From the NCBI RefSeq assembly GCF_963664075.1, contig NZ_OY760916.1, positions 310,001 to 374,000 on the forward strand: 64,000 bases of DNA, written 5' to 3'. Shown here in pieces: positions 45,334-56,685 of this stretch. The translations under genes were made by a program, and so were the position numbers. Under the pieces are notes generated by a model. That model saw only the letters and a list, made by a program, of their open reading frames with translations, was not told the DNA's origin and made no database searches. The DNA is from an uncultured Desulfobulbus sp. (lineage in GTDB: Bacteria; Desulfobacterota; Desulfobulbia; Desulfobulbales; Desulfobulbaceae). The first letter of the stretch is position 1, and the number at the start of each line of letters is the position of its first letter.

Positions 45334-46977
45334 ATGGATCTTCAGAGAGCCTTTTTGGCCATTGTCCTCTCCTTTTTTATTTTATTTGGGTATCAGTACT
45401 TCTTTGTCAAGCCCATCCCGCAGGCTGAACAATCAACTCAGCAGATCGCGCAAAAGGCTGCGGTTGAGGGCACAGGAACAAAGGTGCCAGCTGCTGCCCC
45501 AGCGCAAGTATCGAATATCCCAACCGTACCGGTTGACCCCAAAGCCCGTGAAATATCGATTGATACACCGCTGTATACTGCAATCGTTAATGAGCAGGGG
45601 GGCGGCCTGCAGAGTTTTGTCCTCAAAAACTATCGCAATACCCATGATAAAGATTCCGGGCCTATGCAGCTGGTTACCGGCGAAAACCCTGCTGATCTGC
45701 CAGTTCTCTTCTCTCTTGATAATGGGGCCGCAGCCTATCTTCCGATTTTTCATGCCGATGCAACCAGTGTGAAGGTGACTGGAGTAACTGATACCACAAG
45801 CTTGGCGATGTCAGCTACCACCCCCGAGGGCGTACGTATCGAGCGCAACCTGACCTTTCGTGGCGACAGCTATCTCGTCGATGTTGCATATACCCTGGTG
45901 AATACCACTGATAAGACCGTTCAGGTTTCACCTGCCCTGTCTCTTGCCAATAAACCTTTTGAGCATGCCAGCCAAACCAGCCGCTATCTCTTTTCGGGCC
46001 CTGCTGCCTACATCAATAAAGAGCTTATCGAAACAAAGGCTAAGAAACTCAAAGATGGTCCCCTGGTTTTACAGGGCCAGGTCAGTTGGACCGGCTACGT
46101 CGACAACTATTTCATGACCTCAGTTGCCCCGACTACTGCCGGTGCTCACAGTGTGACCCTGCAGGGCTCCGAGGCTCATGTTCGATCTGTTATCTCAGAA
46201 GGCATTGCTTCGCTTGCCAGTGGTGAGAGTAAAACCTATGGGTACACGCTCTATTTTGGTCCAAAGAAACTTAAAGTCCTCCAGGCATGTGGGTACGACC
46301 TGGCGGAGGCCGTCAATTTTGGTTGGTTTGATTTTCTAGCCAAACCCATGCTCTGGATGCTGAATTTCCTACACAAGTTCCTTGGTAACTACGGATTTTC
46401 GATCATCTTCCTGACTATTCTCATCAAGCTTATTTTCTGGCCTATTACCCAGAAGGGTATGAAGTCCATGAAAAATATGCAGAAACTGCAACCTAAAATA
46501 GCCAAGCTCAAAGAGCGGTTTAAAGATGACCCGGCTAAAATGAATCAGGAAATGATGGCCATGTATAAAACATACAAGGTCAATCCTCTGGGCGGCTGTT
46601 TGCCGATGTTGATTCAGATTCCCTTTTTCTTTGCCCTTTACCGCGTGCTGATGGCTGCAATTGAGTTACGCCATGCTCCATTCATGCTTTGGATTACTGA
46701 CCTCTCAGCTCCTGACCGGCTCATGATCGGTTTTGACATTCCTTATTTGCATGGGATTCCAGTGTTGACCCTGCTGATGGGGGCTTCCATGTATCTCCAG
46801 CAGAAAATGACCCCGACAACCGCTGACCCGAGCCAAGCGAAAATTATGCAATTTTTGCCGATCGTCTTTACTTTTATGTTCCTCAACTTTGCTTCCGGTT
46901 TGGTTCTCTACTGGTTTGTCAACAACCTGTTGTCGATTCTCCAGCAGACTCTGATTAACCGGCAAGTTAAAGCCTGA
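45334..46977 (+). CDS. yidC: Membrane protein insertase YidC
   Basis: The 547-residue protein has the Gram-negative layout: an N-terminal membrane anchor (5-23), a large periplasmic P1 domain (about 55-330), and the five-helix insertase core (about 345-540) with KPMLWMLNFLHKFLGNYGFSII, the cytoplasmic KNMQKLQPKIAKLKERFKDDP loop, NPLGGCLPMLIQIPFFFALY and GLVLYWFVNNLLSI. It inserts small membrane proteins such as ATP synthase subunit c. Confidence 0.97.
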   Translation: MDLQRAFLAIVLSFFILFGYQYFFVKPIPQAEQSTQQIAQKAAVEGTGTKVPAAAPAQVSNIPTVPVDPKAREISIDTPLYTAIVNEQGGGLQSFVLKNYRNTHDKDSGPMQLVTGENPADLPVLFSLDNGAAAYLPIFHADATSVKVTGVTDTTSLAMSATTPEGVRIERNLTFRGDSYLVDVAYTLVNTTDKTVQVSPALSLANKPFEHASQTSRYLFSGPAAYINKELIETKAKKLKDGPLVLQGQVSWTGYVDNYFMTSVAPTTAGAHSVTLQGSEAHVRSVISEGIASLASGESKTYGYTLYFGPKKLKVLQACGYDLAEAVNFGWFDFLAKPMLWMLNFLHKFLGNYGFSIIFLTILIKLIFWPITQKGMKSMKNMQKLQPKIAKLKERFKDDPAKMNQEMMAMYKTYKVNPLGGCLPMLIQIPFFFALYRVLMAAIELRHAPFMLWITDLSAPDRLMIGFDIPYLHGIPVLTLLMGASMYLQQKMTPTTADPSQAKIMQFLPIVFTFMFLNFASGLVLYWFVNNLLSILQQTLINRQVKA

Positions 46978-47000
46978 ACCTCTGACGTCGATGGGGACAT

Positions 47001-47945
47001 ATGGGAAAAGGAAAAGATTTTTTCGGAAAAGACATAGCAGAAGTTATTGAGCAGGCTTGCAGGGAACTTGGCGCTTCACGCGAGGATCTTGATATTGAGG
47101 TTCTTGAGACCGGTTCTGCAGGTATTTTCGGACTGTGCAAAAAAAAAGCACACATTCGGGTGCAGCGCAAGGCTTTGTCCCAAGAGGTCGAAGAGAAGCA
47201 CAATGAGCCCGCTCCTCAAAAACAGAAAGTGGCGGTGAAAGCGGATACCATAGAGAAGGTAGAGCCCGCTGCTGTGAACAATGATCTTCAGGATCAGGAA
47301 GAGCAAAAAACGAAGAATGCAACTGAGCAGGTGGTTGCGGCTGCCCCAGAAGTGGTTTCCACGCAGACGCAGGAGTCCGATCCCGAGCCTTCTCCAGAGG
47401 CAGAGCCTCCGGTAAATCTTGAGCCTCCCTCTGCTGAAGGATTAGCTGCCATTGAAGCTGATTTACGCCATTTGCTTGAATTGATGGGATTACCCTCAGA
47501 GGTGAAAGTTCATTTCGAGGAAAATACGGTTCAATGCCATATCACCGGTCCCCATGAGGAACAGGTCATTGGTTCAGAAGGGCGGACGCTTGATAGCCTC
47601 CAGTATCTACTGCGTAAAATGGTTTCCAGCCACCTGCCCGATCGAATTATGCTGGCACTCAATGCCGGTGATTTTCGAGAACGACGTGCTGAAGAGCTGA
47701 AAGTTCGTGCGGTTGAACTCGCAGCCAAGGTCAAGGAAGATGGCAAAACACAGTCGATCCCTGCCTTGAATCCCTCTGAGAGACGGGTCGTGCATATGAT
47801 CCTTCAGGAAGACAAAGGGGTGCGCAGCCGCTCTGTCGGTGAAGGGCTTTTTAAAAAAGTACTGATCTACAAGCCTGGAAAAGGTCGGCGTTCTTCCTCG
47901 AAAAAACGTCGCGGAGGCCACGGTGGCCGTTCATCCAACGACTGA
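47001..47945 (+). CDS. jag: Jag/KhpB RNA-binding protein
   Basis: The 314-residue protein has an N-terminal Jag_N domain (about 1-52, with GSAGIFGLCKKKAHIRV), an acidic, Pro/Glu/Val-rich linker (about 55-145), a KH domain (about 150-225, with GPHEEQVIGSEGRTLDSLQYLL) and an R3H domain (about 230-295, LNPSERRVVHMILQ). The C-terminal tail is very basic (RRSSSKKRRGG). The linker is much longer than in Gram-positive Jag. Location between yidC and mnmE is conserved in many bacteria. It binds RNA and is linked to envelope and division control in other species. Confidence 0.93.
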   Translation: MGKGKDFFGKDIAEVIEQACRELGASREDLDIEVLETGSAGIFGLCKKKAHIRVQRKALSQEVEEKHNEPAPQKQKVAVKADTIEKVEPAAVNNDLQDQEEQKTKNATEQVVAAAPEVVSTQTQESDPEPSPEAEPPVNLEPPSAEGLAAIEADLRHLLELMGLPSEVKVHFEENTVQCHITGPHEEQVIGSEGRTLDSLQYLLRKMVSSHLPDRIMLALNAGDFRERRAEELKVRAVELAAKVKEDGKTQSIPALNPSERRVVHMILQEDKGVRSRSVGEGLFKKVLIYKPGKGRRSSSKKRRGGHGGRSSND

Positions 47946-49314
47946 TACCATAGCGGCTATTGCCACCGCTCCAGGAACTGGAGGGATTGGGATTATTCGA
48001 ATTTCCGGTTCGAACGCTCTTTCCCTCCTTGGTAAACTCTTCCTCCCTCACAAGCCGCGTACTCACTTTAGCAGCCATCACCTCTACTATGGATCTGTTC
48101 GTGGTGTACAGGGCCAGGTTCTTGATGAGGCCCTGGCTGTATATATGCGCGGCCCTCATACCTACACCTGTGAAGATGTCGTCGAGCTGCACTGTCATGG
48201 CTCCTATGTGGTCTTGCAGGAGGTATTACAGGCTGTTTTTGCGCAGGGAGCCCGACCAGCTGACGAAGGAGAGTTTACCAAACGAGCCTTTTTGGGGGGG
48301 CGTATTGATCTGACCCAGGCAGAGGCCGTTGTTGATCTTTTGCAGGCTCAAACGCATAAAAGTGCCCAACTTGCTGTGAATCAACTGCAGGGCGCATTAT
48401 TGGAGCAGCTCGAGCAAATTCGCTCTCAGCTGGTGCAAATCCTAGCCCTTCTTGAAGTTGCTATTGATTTTCCCGACGACGATGTGGAAATTGTTCAGCA
48501 TGAGCAGGTCTTGGCGCAACTCCGTGATGTGGTGATCAAACCACTTGAGCAGCTTCTAGCCATGGCTGATCAGGGGCAAATCGTCCGGGAAGGCATCAAG
48601 GTTGTTCTGGCTGGTCAGCCCAATGTAGGCAAATCAAGCTTGCTGAATGCCCTGCTTAAAGAAGAACGGGCATTGGTCACAGCAGTCCCAGGAACAACCC
48701 GAGACACCATAGAGGAAAGCTTTGCTATTCGTGGCATACCGGTTCACCTCATTGATACTGCAGGTATTCGTCAGCATGAGGATCCTGTCGAAGCATTGGG
48801 GATTGAGCGGGCCAGACAAAAGATGGATCAAGCGGATCTGGTTCTTTTCCTGGTCGATGCAACAGCCGGTATGGGAAGCACGGATCAAGAGTTGTACAAG
48901 TCGATCAGCGATAAACCCCATGTGGTCGTTGTCAATAAAGCGGATCTTGCTGAAGAAGAGCAAGTCAATGCACTCGTGCAATATTTTGCAGGTGTTCCCG
49001 TTGTCGCTATTTCAGCGAAGCATCAACAGGGCATTGGAGAGCTGCAGGAGACCGTTTACGGATGTGTCGTTGGTGATAAAGCAGAACTCTGCGAGCAAAT
49101 GACCTGCGCACCCAATACCCGGCATAGGGCAATTCTTGCAAAATCATTGACCGCCTGTCGTCATCTGGAAGAGGCCATCCTGGTGGGGGCACCGGTTGAC
49201 CTTCTTGCTGTGGAGGTGCAAAGTGGCCTTGATTATCTCGGCGATATCACTGGTCTGACAACCCCCAATGATGTCCTAGACCTGGTCTTTAGTCAATTTT
49301 GTATTGGTAAATAA
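47923..49314 (+). CDS. mnmE: tRNA modification GTPase MnmE
   Basis: The 463-residue GTPase starts at a GTG with GGAGG (47913-47917) upstream and overlaps jag by 23 bases. It has the N-terminal folate-binding domain (starting TDTIAAIATAPGTGGIGIIRISG), the G domain with GQPNVGKSSLLNAL, DTAGI and NKAD, and the C-terminal FCIGK with the conserved cysteine. It partners MnmG to modify tRNA U34. A strong terminator follows. Confidence 0.97.
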   Translation: MAVHPTTDTIAAIATAPGTGGIGIIRISGSNALSLLGKLFLPHKPRTHFSSHHLYYGSVRGVQGQVLDEALAVYMRGPHTYTCEDVVELHCHGSYVVLQEVLQAVFAQGARPADEGEFTKRAFLGGRIDLTQAEAVVDLLQAQTHKSAQLAVNQLQGALLEQLEQIRSQLVQILALLEVAIDFPDDDVEIVQHEQVLAQLRDVVIKPLEQLLAMADQGQIVREGIKVVLAGQPNVGKSSLLNALLKEERALVTAVPGTTRDTIEESFAIRGIPVHLIDTAGIRQHEDPVEALGIERARQKMDQADLVLFLVDATAGMGSTDQELYKSISDKPHVVVVNKADLAEEEQVNALVQYFAGVPVVAISAKHQQGIGELQETVYGCVVGDKAELCEQMTCAPNTRHRAILAKSLTACRHLEEAILVGAPVDLLAVEVQSGLDYLGDITGLTTPNDVLDLVFSQFCIGK

Positions 49315-49346
49315 ACGCGCAGCGTCAGAACCACTTCTTTTTGCAT

Positions 49347-49388
49347 AAAAAAACGCTCACCGAGAACTCTCGGTGAGCGTTTTTTTTA
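49347..49388 (+). terminator. Intrinsic terminator at the end of the rpmH-mnmE operon
   Basis: AAAAAAACGCTCACCGAG pairs with CTCGGTGAGCGTTTTTTT around AACT, with eight T at the end. The A tract on the left means it can also stop transcription of the convergent gene on the minus strand. Confidence 0.96.
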
Positions 49389-49408
49389 TTGGATGATGCT
49401 CAAAAACG

Positions 49409-49957
49409 TCATTCGCCAAAGCTGTCGATAAAGAGCTTGTTGATGGCCTCAATGCCGTCATCGCTTAAGTAGCGGGTCCCGGAGCCAACGAAGGTATTGT
49501 AGCAAATTTTGGGAGTATCTTCCTGCCATTCACCTTCTTTCCAGCTAAACCATTTGGACTGATTCTGGTCATAGACGTGTAACGGCCGGTTGAACAGTTT
49601 GGCCAGTTCAACAGCCCAGCCAGTGCCCCCTTTTACCGAGTTGTCCTCGAGAATGGTCCCAACAACAAAGACCTGATGTCCCTTATTGACCATGTGGAAA
49701 ATAGTCTGCAGGACTTTACGGATTTTCTCCGTTTCATAATAGGTTCTATTCATCATCCGGGAGGCCAGCTCCATGCTGATATCTCCACGGGCAAGATCGT
49801 CTTCACTGAGAGTTATCGAATTTTTATCCCTGTAAAGCCGATGACCATCAAAGGTGAAAACAGTTTCCTGAACCCCATATTTTTCTGCATTCTCACCAAA
49901 AAGCGACTCAGCGCCTTTCAAGCCGCCGTGATACAACGTGCAGTCTTGTGCATTCAT
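49409..49957 (-). CDS. Uncharacterised protein, possible SLOG-type nucleotide-binding fold
   Basis: I do not firmly recognise this 182-residue soluble protein. The central part (about 95-150) has a hydrophobic strand VFVVGTI, then NSVKGGTGWAVELAKLFNRPLHVYDQ, with a glycine-rich turn and helix as in Rossmann-like SLOG/LOG proteins that bind nucleotides or their derivatives. A Trp-rich segment (KWFSWKEGEWQ) follows, then NTFVGSGTRYLSDDGIEAI near the end, a second glycine site. The first 90 residues are polar. The gene is alone between the terminator and a 292-base gap that shows no gene. It might be a nucleotide-sensing or hydrolysing enzyme; no function is claimed. Confidence 0.7.
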   Translation of the reverse strand: MNAQDCTLYHGGLKGAESLFGENAEKYGVQETVFTFDGHRLYRDKNSITLSEDDLARGDISMELASRMMNRTYYETEKIRKVLQTIFHMVNKGHQVFVVGTILEDNSVKGGTGWAVELAKLFNRPLHVYDQNQSKWFSWKEGEWQEDTPKICYNTFVGSGTRYLSDDGIEAINKLFIDSFGE

Positions 49958-50249
49958 AATTTTTTCCTGTGTAGACGTTTTTTAAGGTGGGGCGATTGAG
50001 CCCGATTATGTTTGGACGTGCCGAGGCCTCATCGCATGGCTGTTCAGTTGTGCACAACAAAAAGTGGTCCGCGCAGCTTTTCACAAGAATGGAAAAATTG
50101 CAACACATCTGAAGGGGATAGTCCATTTTCTTTGGGAAAAAGAAGCGCTGTTTCCATGAAAGGGCATGAAAACACGAATCCAAGCCTGGCCTTATTCTAC
50201 CTGTAGTGGACCTGAGGGGCTATCGCCCAGGTATGTTGAGCAACAGCAA

Positions 50250-51203
50250 TTATTTACTCGCCTTGAAAAAAATTCTGAGCGGGGCTGGATATCCCTCTAT
50301 AGTACGCGTGGGGTTATCCTTGTCAATGAAATCCTCATAGGATTCAAACTCCATCCATTCTGTTTTCCGTTGTTCTGCGCTGCTCATCGCATGGCTGTGA
50401 AAACATTCAACCTGATCAAAACCTGCACGGGTAAGCCAGTTGTGCAGGCAGCTGGCCGTGGGCACAAACCAGGTGCCGGGCACCTTCGCATAGGTCTGTT
50501 CAGGGAAAAGTGCCACCGGCTCCTCGCCGGGTATGGCTTGGGATTCGATAAACAAAGTACCTCCGGGTTTCAGGGCGGAATGGAGTTCCTGCAGGGCGGC
50601 GATAGGTGATGGGCGATGATAGAGGATCCCCATACAAAAGATGACATCAAAGCTCTCTGGAAAAAGCGGTAAATGCTCTATGCCCAAAAGTTCAGTCCGC
50701 AGGTTGTCGCAGCCAGCAAAGGTATTGAGCAGGTTGAAAGCAAAATAATGATGCACATAAGGCTCAAATCCCAGGACAAGAGCGGGATTGTGAGGCTGCA
50801 TGCGAAACATGTAGTAGCCATTGTTGGAACCGATGTCAGCAATTAGCTTTCCTGAAAGGTCAGGGAGATGGGGTTGTATGCGGCTCCACTTGCGTTCGCT
50901 GCGCCATTCGGCATCTATTTCTATGTCAAAGACAGAAAACGGCCCTTTGCGCCACGGCATGAACCCTTTGAGGATTTCGTAGACTTTTCGCTGCTCATCG
51001 GGACTTATGTCGGTTGCCTGACCGATACGGACAACATCCCCGCTAAAATCGGTGAGCGTTGCCCGAAGGTGGGCGACTTCTTCCATGGGAGAACGGTAGC
51101 GAAGAAATCCTTTTTTATCCTGGCTGATCCAGCGTTTTTTTTGATCCAGCAGTTCCGCTATACGATCAAGTCGGGCTTGGGGGAAAAAATCAAAAAGTTG
51201 CAT
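50250..51203 (-). CDS. cmoB: tRNA U34 carboxymethyltransferase CmoB
   Basis: The 317-residue enzyme transfers the carboxymethyl group from carboxy-SAM to 5-hydroxyuridine at tRNA position 34. It has a Rossmann-fold SAM site with DIGSNNGYYMFRM near 130 and the CmoB-typical KGPFSVFDIEIDAEWRSERKW. The frame opens far upstream, but I chose the ATG at 51203 (MQLFDFFPQARLDR), which matches the family start and overlaps cmoA by 14 bases. cmoA and cmoB form an operon behind galE. Confidence 0.93.
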   Translation of the reverse strand: MQLFDFFPQARLDRIAELLDQKKRWISQDKKGFLRYRSPMEEVAHLRATLTDFSGDVVRIGQATDISPDEQRKVYEILKGFMPWRKGPFSVFDIEIDAEWRSERKWSRIQPHLPDLSGKLIADIGSNNGYYMFRMQPHNPALVLGFEPYVHHYFAFNLLNTFAGCDNLRTELLGIEHLPLFPESFDVIFCMGILYHRPSPIAALQELHSALKPGGTLFIESQAIPGEEPVALFPEQTYAKVPGTWFVPTASCLHNWLTRAGFDQVECFHSHAMSSAEQRKTEWMEFESYEDFIDKDNPTRTIEGYPAPLRIFFKASK

Positions 51204-51927
51204 TACGTTTGACCGCGACAAAAGAGGTGAAGTTGAACCAGGTGAAATAGGGCTCAACCTCGCTAAAGCCCGCATCCTTGAGTAGTGCTTTGTTCTCCTC
51301 CAGGGAAAAAGGAATGAGAACATTTTCAAGTGCCTCTCGTTTTGCTGCAATTTCCAGCTCAGAGTAGCCCTGCTTACGTTTAAACTGGTGGTAGATATCT
51401 ATGAAGTCACGGTTGAGCTTCGTCGCATGGGAAATCGTCTTTTCACTGAGAAAAAACATCCCATTCTCAGGGAGAGCTTCAAAAATACGACTGACAAAAG
51501 CACGCCTGGTTAAGGGGCGAAGAAACTGCATAGTGTAGTTACAGATAATCGCTGCCGCATCTGGAAGCGGGCAGGTGGTGATGTCTGCCTCTTTAAAAGT
51601 GATCACGGAGCTTTTGCTGAACATAGCACTTTTTTTCTGAGCTTTTTCAAGCATAGCCGGGGCGTTATCAATGCCCACATAGCAAAATTGCTCGGCTGGT
51701 AATTGACGGCTGAGCTCAAGCAGCGTTGTTCCAGTGGAGCATCCCAGGTCATAGATAGTTGTCCGGGACTGAGACCTCCTGGCAAGCAGCTGTGCCATGC
51801 CCCCGATAACACTACGATAGTGCGGGACTGAGCGATCAAGCATGTCGTCAAAAACTTCTGCGACCCGGTCATTGAAGGTGAAATCTTCACCAAGGCTACC
51901 GGCAGCAAACAGCGTATCTTCACTCAT
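51190..51927 (-). CDS. cmoA: Carboxy-SAM synthase CmoA
   Basis: The 245-residue methyltransferase-fold enzyme makes carboxy-S-adenosylmethionine from SAM and prephenate. It has FTFNDRVAEVFDDMLDRSVPHY (the family N-terminus), the SAM motif DLGCSTGTTLLELS, and TMQFLRP with the arginine that binds the prephenate-derived carboxylate. It is 12 bases downstream of galE and overlaps cmoB. Confidence 0.95.
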   Translation of the reverse strand: MSEDTLFAAGSLGEDFTFNDRVAEVFDDMLDRSVPHYRSVIGGMAQLLARRSQSRTTIYDLGCSTGTTLLELSRQLPAEQFCYVGIDNAPAMLEKAQKKSAMFSKSSVITFKEADITTCPLPDAAAIICNYTMQFLRPLTRRAFVSRIFEALPENGMFFLSEKTISHATKLNRDFIDIYHQFKRKQGYSELEIAAKREALENVLIPFSLEENKALLKDAGFSEVEPYFTWFNFTSFVAVKRNATF

Positions 51928-51939
51928 GGAAATCTACTC

Positions 51940-52953
51940 TCAGGCAAATCCGTTTGGGTTGCTTGACTGCCAGCGCCAACTGTCAGCACACATTTCCTCA
52001 AGCCCGAACTTCGCCTGCCAGCCCAGCTCTTCCCTGGCTTTGCTGGGGTCGGCATAACACTGGGCAATATCACCAGGACGGCGGGCGACTATGGTATAGG
52101 GCACAGGTTTGCCACAGGCTTTGGAAAAGGCCGCAACCATTTCCAAAACAGAATAGCCACGCCCTGTTCCAAGATTATAGATAGCCACTCCCGGATTTTG
52201 ATTAAGTTTTTCAAGAGCGCTCAGGTGACCTTTGGCTAAATCGACCACATGAATAAAGTCACGCACACCCGTTCCGTCAGCTGTTGGATAGTCATTGCCG
52301 AAAACAGAAAGTTTGTTCAGCTTTCCAATGGCCACTTGAGCGATATAGGGCATGAGATTATTGGGGATACCGTTGGGATCTTCCCCTATTACTCCGCTGG
52401 GATGGGCTCCCACAGGGTTAAAGTAGCGTAGTAGGATAACATTCCATTCGGGATTGGCGCGGTGAACATCTTGAAGTATTGCTTCTGTCATCAGTTTTGT
52501 CTGCCCATACGGGTTGGTGCAGGAGAGAGGAAAGTCTTCTTTGATAGGGACAGAGGCCGGATCACCATAGACGGTGGCCGATGAGGAGAAAACAATGTTG
52601 CCAATACCGCTTTCGCGCATCACCTGACAGAGGTTCAGCGTCGATATCAGGTTGTTTTGGTAGTAGCGCAAGGGCTCAGCAACTGACTCCCCTACGGCTT
52701 TGAGGCCAGCAAAGTGAATAACCGCACTGGCACCCTCCATTTGCTTGAAGGTCAGGCGGAGGCGCTCAAGGTCGCAAAGATCGACCTCATGAAATTGGAT
52801 AGTTTTTTGGGTGAGTTGCTCCACACGGTTGAGGGCTTCCCGGGAGGCGTTGCAGAGATTGTCGATGACGCTTACTTCGTGTCCTGCATTGAGTAACTCA
52901 AGGCAGGTGTGACTTCCGATATATCCGGCACCACCGGTAACAATAACATGCAT
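51940..52953 (-). CDS. galE: UDP-glucose 4-epimerase
   Basis: The 337-residue extended SDR interconverts UDP-glucose and UDP-galactose. It has GGAGYIGSH at 7-15, the catalytic SSSATVYG and NPYGQTK (Tyr and Lys), and a C-terminal EELGWQAKFGLEEM. I chose the ATG at 52953 because CAGGAG lies nine bases upstream; the frame extends to 53070, which would add 39 non-conserved residues. It likely feeds lipopolysaccharide or exopolysaccharide synthesis. Confidence 0.95.
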   Translation of the reverse strand: MHVIVTGGAGYIGSHTCLELLNAGHEVSVIDNLCNASREALNRVEQLTQKTIQFHEVDLCDLERLRLTFKQMEGASAVIHFAGLKAVGESVAEPLRYYQNNLISTLNLCQVMRESGIGNIVFSSSATVYGDPASVPIKEDFPLSCTNPYGQTKLMTEAILQDVHRANPEWNVILLRYFNPVGAHPSGVIGEDPNGIPNNLMPYIAQVAIGKLNKLSVFGNDYPTADGTGVRDFIHVVDLAKGHLSALEKLNQNPGVAIYNLGTGRGYSVLEMVAAFSKACGKPVPYTIVARRPGDIAQCYADPSKAREELGWQAKFGLEEMCADSWRWQSSNPNGFA

Positions 52954-53233
52954 GTCGTGGACTCCTGTTTGCAAGGTTGACATAAAAGTTGTCAAAACAT
53001 GTGGGTTGCTGGGAAGAGGTACGTGGGGAGCCTCAGCAGGCTCGAAATACAAAACGATTCGCTGGACCATGATCGCTTAGGATCGACTTCCCTGAGAAAG
53101 TTTGCTATCTTTTACCCGTGTTCCCGGTGTTTGTCCCGCAAAAATCTGCGAAATGCTTTTCAGGGAGGGTCTTCGTGATCTCTGGAAGCCTGAGGAGCCC
53201 AAACATCATATACCAACCATAGCAGGAGGCAGT

Positions 53234-53419
53234 ATGCCCTACGTCAGTATTCGTGTTGCAGGAGAGCTCACTAAAGAACAGAAACAAAAGATTTCCAAAG
53301 GTGTGACCGATGTCATCTCTGAGGCTGCTAATAAACCCAAAGAGGCGATTCTTATCTTCATTGATGAGAATTCCCGTGAAAACATCGCCAAAGGCGGCGT
53401 TTTAATGGAGGATATGTAA
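53234..53419 (+). CDS. 4-oxalocrotonate tautomerase-family protein
   Basis: The 61-residue protein begins MPYVSIRVAGELTKEQK: after removal of Met, Pro1 is the catalytic base of this family. Arg in the ISRE-like DENSREN segment is also placed as usual. GGAGG is five bases upstream, so this start is chosen over a longer frame beginning at 53102. It is followed 3 bases later by ligA. The physiological substrate is unknown. Confidence 0.9.
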   Translation: MPYVSIRVAGELTKEQKQKISKGVTDVISEAANKPKEAILIFIDENSRENIAKGGVLMEDM

Positions 53420-55722
<2,303 letters not shown>

Positions 55723-55812
55723 AGGGTGTCTTTCAGGAGTGAGTTCGGCCGAAAACTCCTGAAGTATATTCTTTCAATTTATGAATCTAAACAATTATAG
55801 TTATAACAACGA

Positions 55813-56064
55813 ATGAAAAAACTCCAAATTCCCGCAGGTGACCCTGCTGGGCGTATCGTCTGTCAACAGTGTGGGAATACATCAGATTTTGTCGAAGTCG
55901 CCGAAAATGTCCTGGTGACCACGTACTATAAGCAAAATTCCGATGGTTCCTTTACGCCCGAGGATAACTCAACCGAAATATTTGGAGAGGTCAAATTCCT
56001 CTGTGGAAAATGTGGGACGGACCTGACTCGCTATCATGCGCATTTTCTTGAGATGTCATTTTAG
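55813..56064 (+). CDS. Small zinc-ribbon protein of unknown function
   Basis: The 83-residue protein has two CxxC pairs, IVCQQCGN near residue 17 and FLCGKCGTD near 63, spaced as in a zinc ribbon, with VLVTTYYKQNSDGSFTPED between. No other domain is seen. It is on the plus strand after acyP with a 90-base gap, and shares a bidirectional terminator with dsrC. It could bind DNA, RNA or a protein partner; I do not recognise the family. Confidence 0.75.
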   Translation: MKKLQIPAGDPAGRIVCQQCGNTSDFVEVAENVLVTTYYKQNSDGSFTPEDNSTEIFGEVKFLCGKCGTDLTRYHAHFLEMSF

Positions 56065-56206
56065 TCAAGATGGCTGAGTGAGGCCTTTTCCTGTCTCTGG
56101 CTTTGCTGGAAGAGTAGGGTGAGGCAGGAGAGTTGGGGAGGAACGTCAGACTAGTCTCTGTTGAGCAGGATTTTGCCCCAATAGCGGATTTAAAGGATAA
56201 GGCAAT

Positions 56207-56242
56207 AAAAAAAGGCTGCCCATTGGGAGGGCAGCCTTTTTT
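56207..56242. terminator. Bidirectional terminator between zinc-ribbon gene and dsrC
   Basis: AAAAAAAGGCTGCC and GGCAGCCTTTTTT form a near-perfect stem around CATTGGGAG, with A and T tracts on both sides, so it serves both convergent genes. Confidence 0.93.
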
Positions 56243-56267
56243 GGTACAAATCGAACCCGCTATAGGA

Positions 56268-56588
56268 TCAGACGCAACCGGTAGGTTTCGGCAGACCGGC
56301 CATCTTACAGGCGCCTTTACCAGGGCCAGACGGGAACAGCTCGTAGATGCGTTTCAGCGGGAAACCGGTGGTTTTGGAAAGGATACGAACCATGGGAGCA
56401 ATACCATTTTTCTTGTAGTACTCCTGGAGGGCGTCGATAACTTTCTGGTGCTCATCGGTGATATCGGCGATACCTTCTACGTTTTTTACGTAGTCTACCC
56501 AGTTCTCGTCCCACTCCTCAGCACCTTTCAACAGGAAGCCGTCTTCGTCTACCTCGTAGCTCTTACCTTTGTGCTCAATACTTGCCAT
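56268..56588 (-). CDS. dsrC: DsrC, sulfur carrier of dissimilatory sulfite reduction
   Basis: The 106-residue protein ends in GKGACKMAGLPKPTGCV. Cys94 and the penultimate Cys105, ten residues apart, form the redox pair that carries the sulfur atom as a trisulfide between DsrAB and the membrane complex DsrMKJOP. Both cysteines distinguish true DsrC from other TusE-like proteins. GGAGGA is eight bases before the ATG. The gene stands alone, as is common for dsrC. Together with the overall gene set this indicates dissimilatory sulfur metabolism. Confidence 0.97.
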   Translation of the reverse strand: MASIEHKGKSYEVDEDGFLLKGAEEWDENWVDYVKNVEGIADITDEHQKVIDALQEYYKKNGIAPMVRILSKTTGFPLKRIYELFPSGPGKGACKMAGLPKPTGCV

Positions 56589-56655
56589 GTGTTCCTCCTT
56601 GGCCGAAGTGTTTATTATTGATGAGTAATTAAATCCTATTCTAAAAAATCACAAG

Positions 56656-56685
56656 TTAATTACTATAGGGGGGGGGCTTTGTCAA
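56656..56685 (-). promoter_or_regulatory. Candidate dsrC promoter with nine-base C/G tract in the spacer
   Basis: On the minus strand TTGACA (56685 to 56680) is followed by AAG, nine C (the G9 run at 56668-56676 on the plus strand) and TATAGTAATTA. The -10 could be TAATTA (17-base spacer) or TAGTAA (15). The homopolymer makes the spacer length potentially variable. The remaining sequence up to the dsrC ATG is AT-rich. Confidence 0.4.

Noticed and set aside
56249..56262. Sequence resembling a reversed tRNA T-arm (ATCGAACCC)
   Set aside because: It sits between the terminator and the dsrC stop, and no acceptor or anticodon stem can be built around it.
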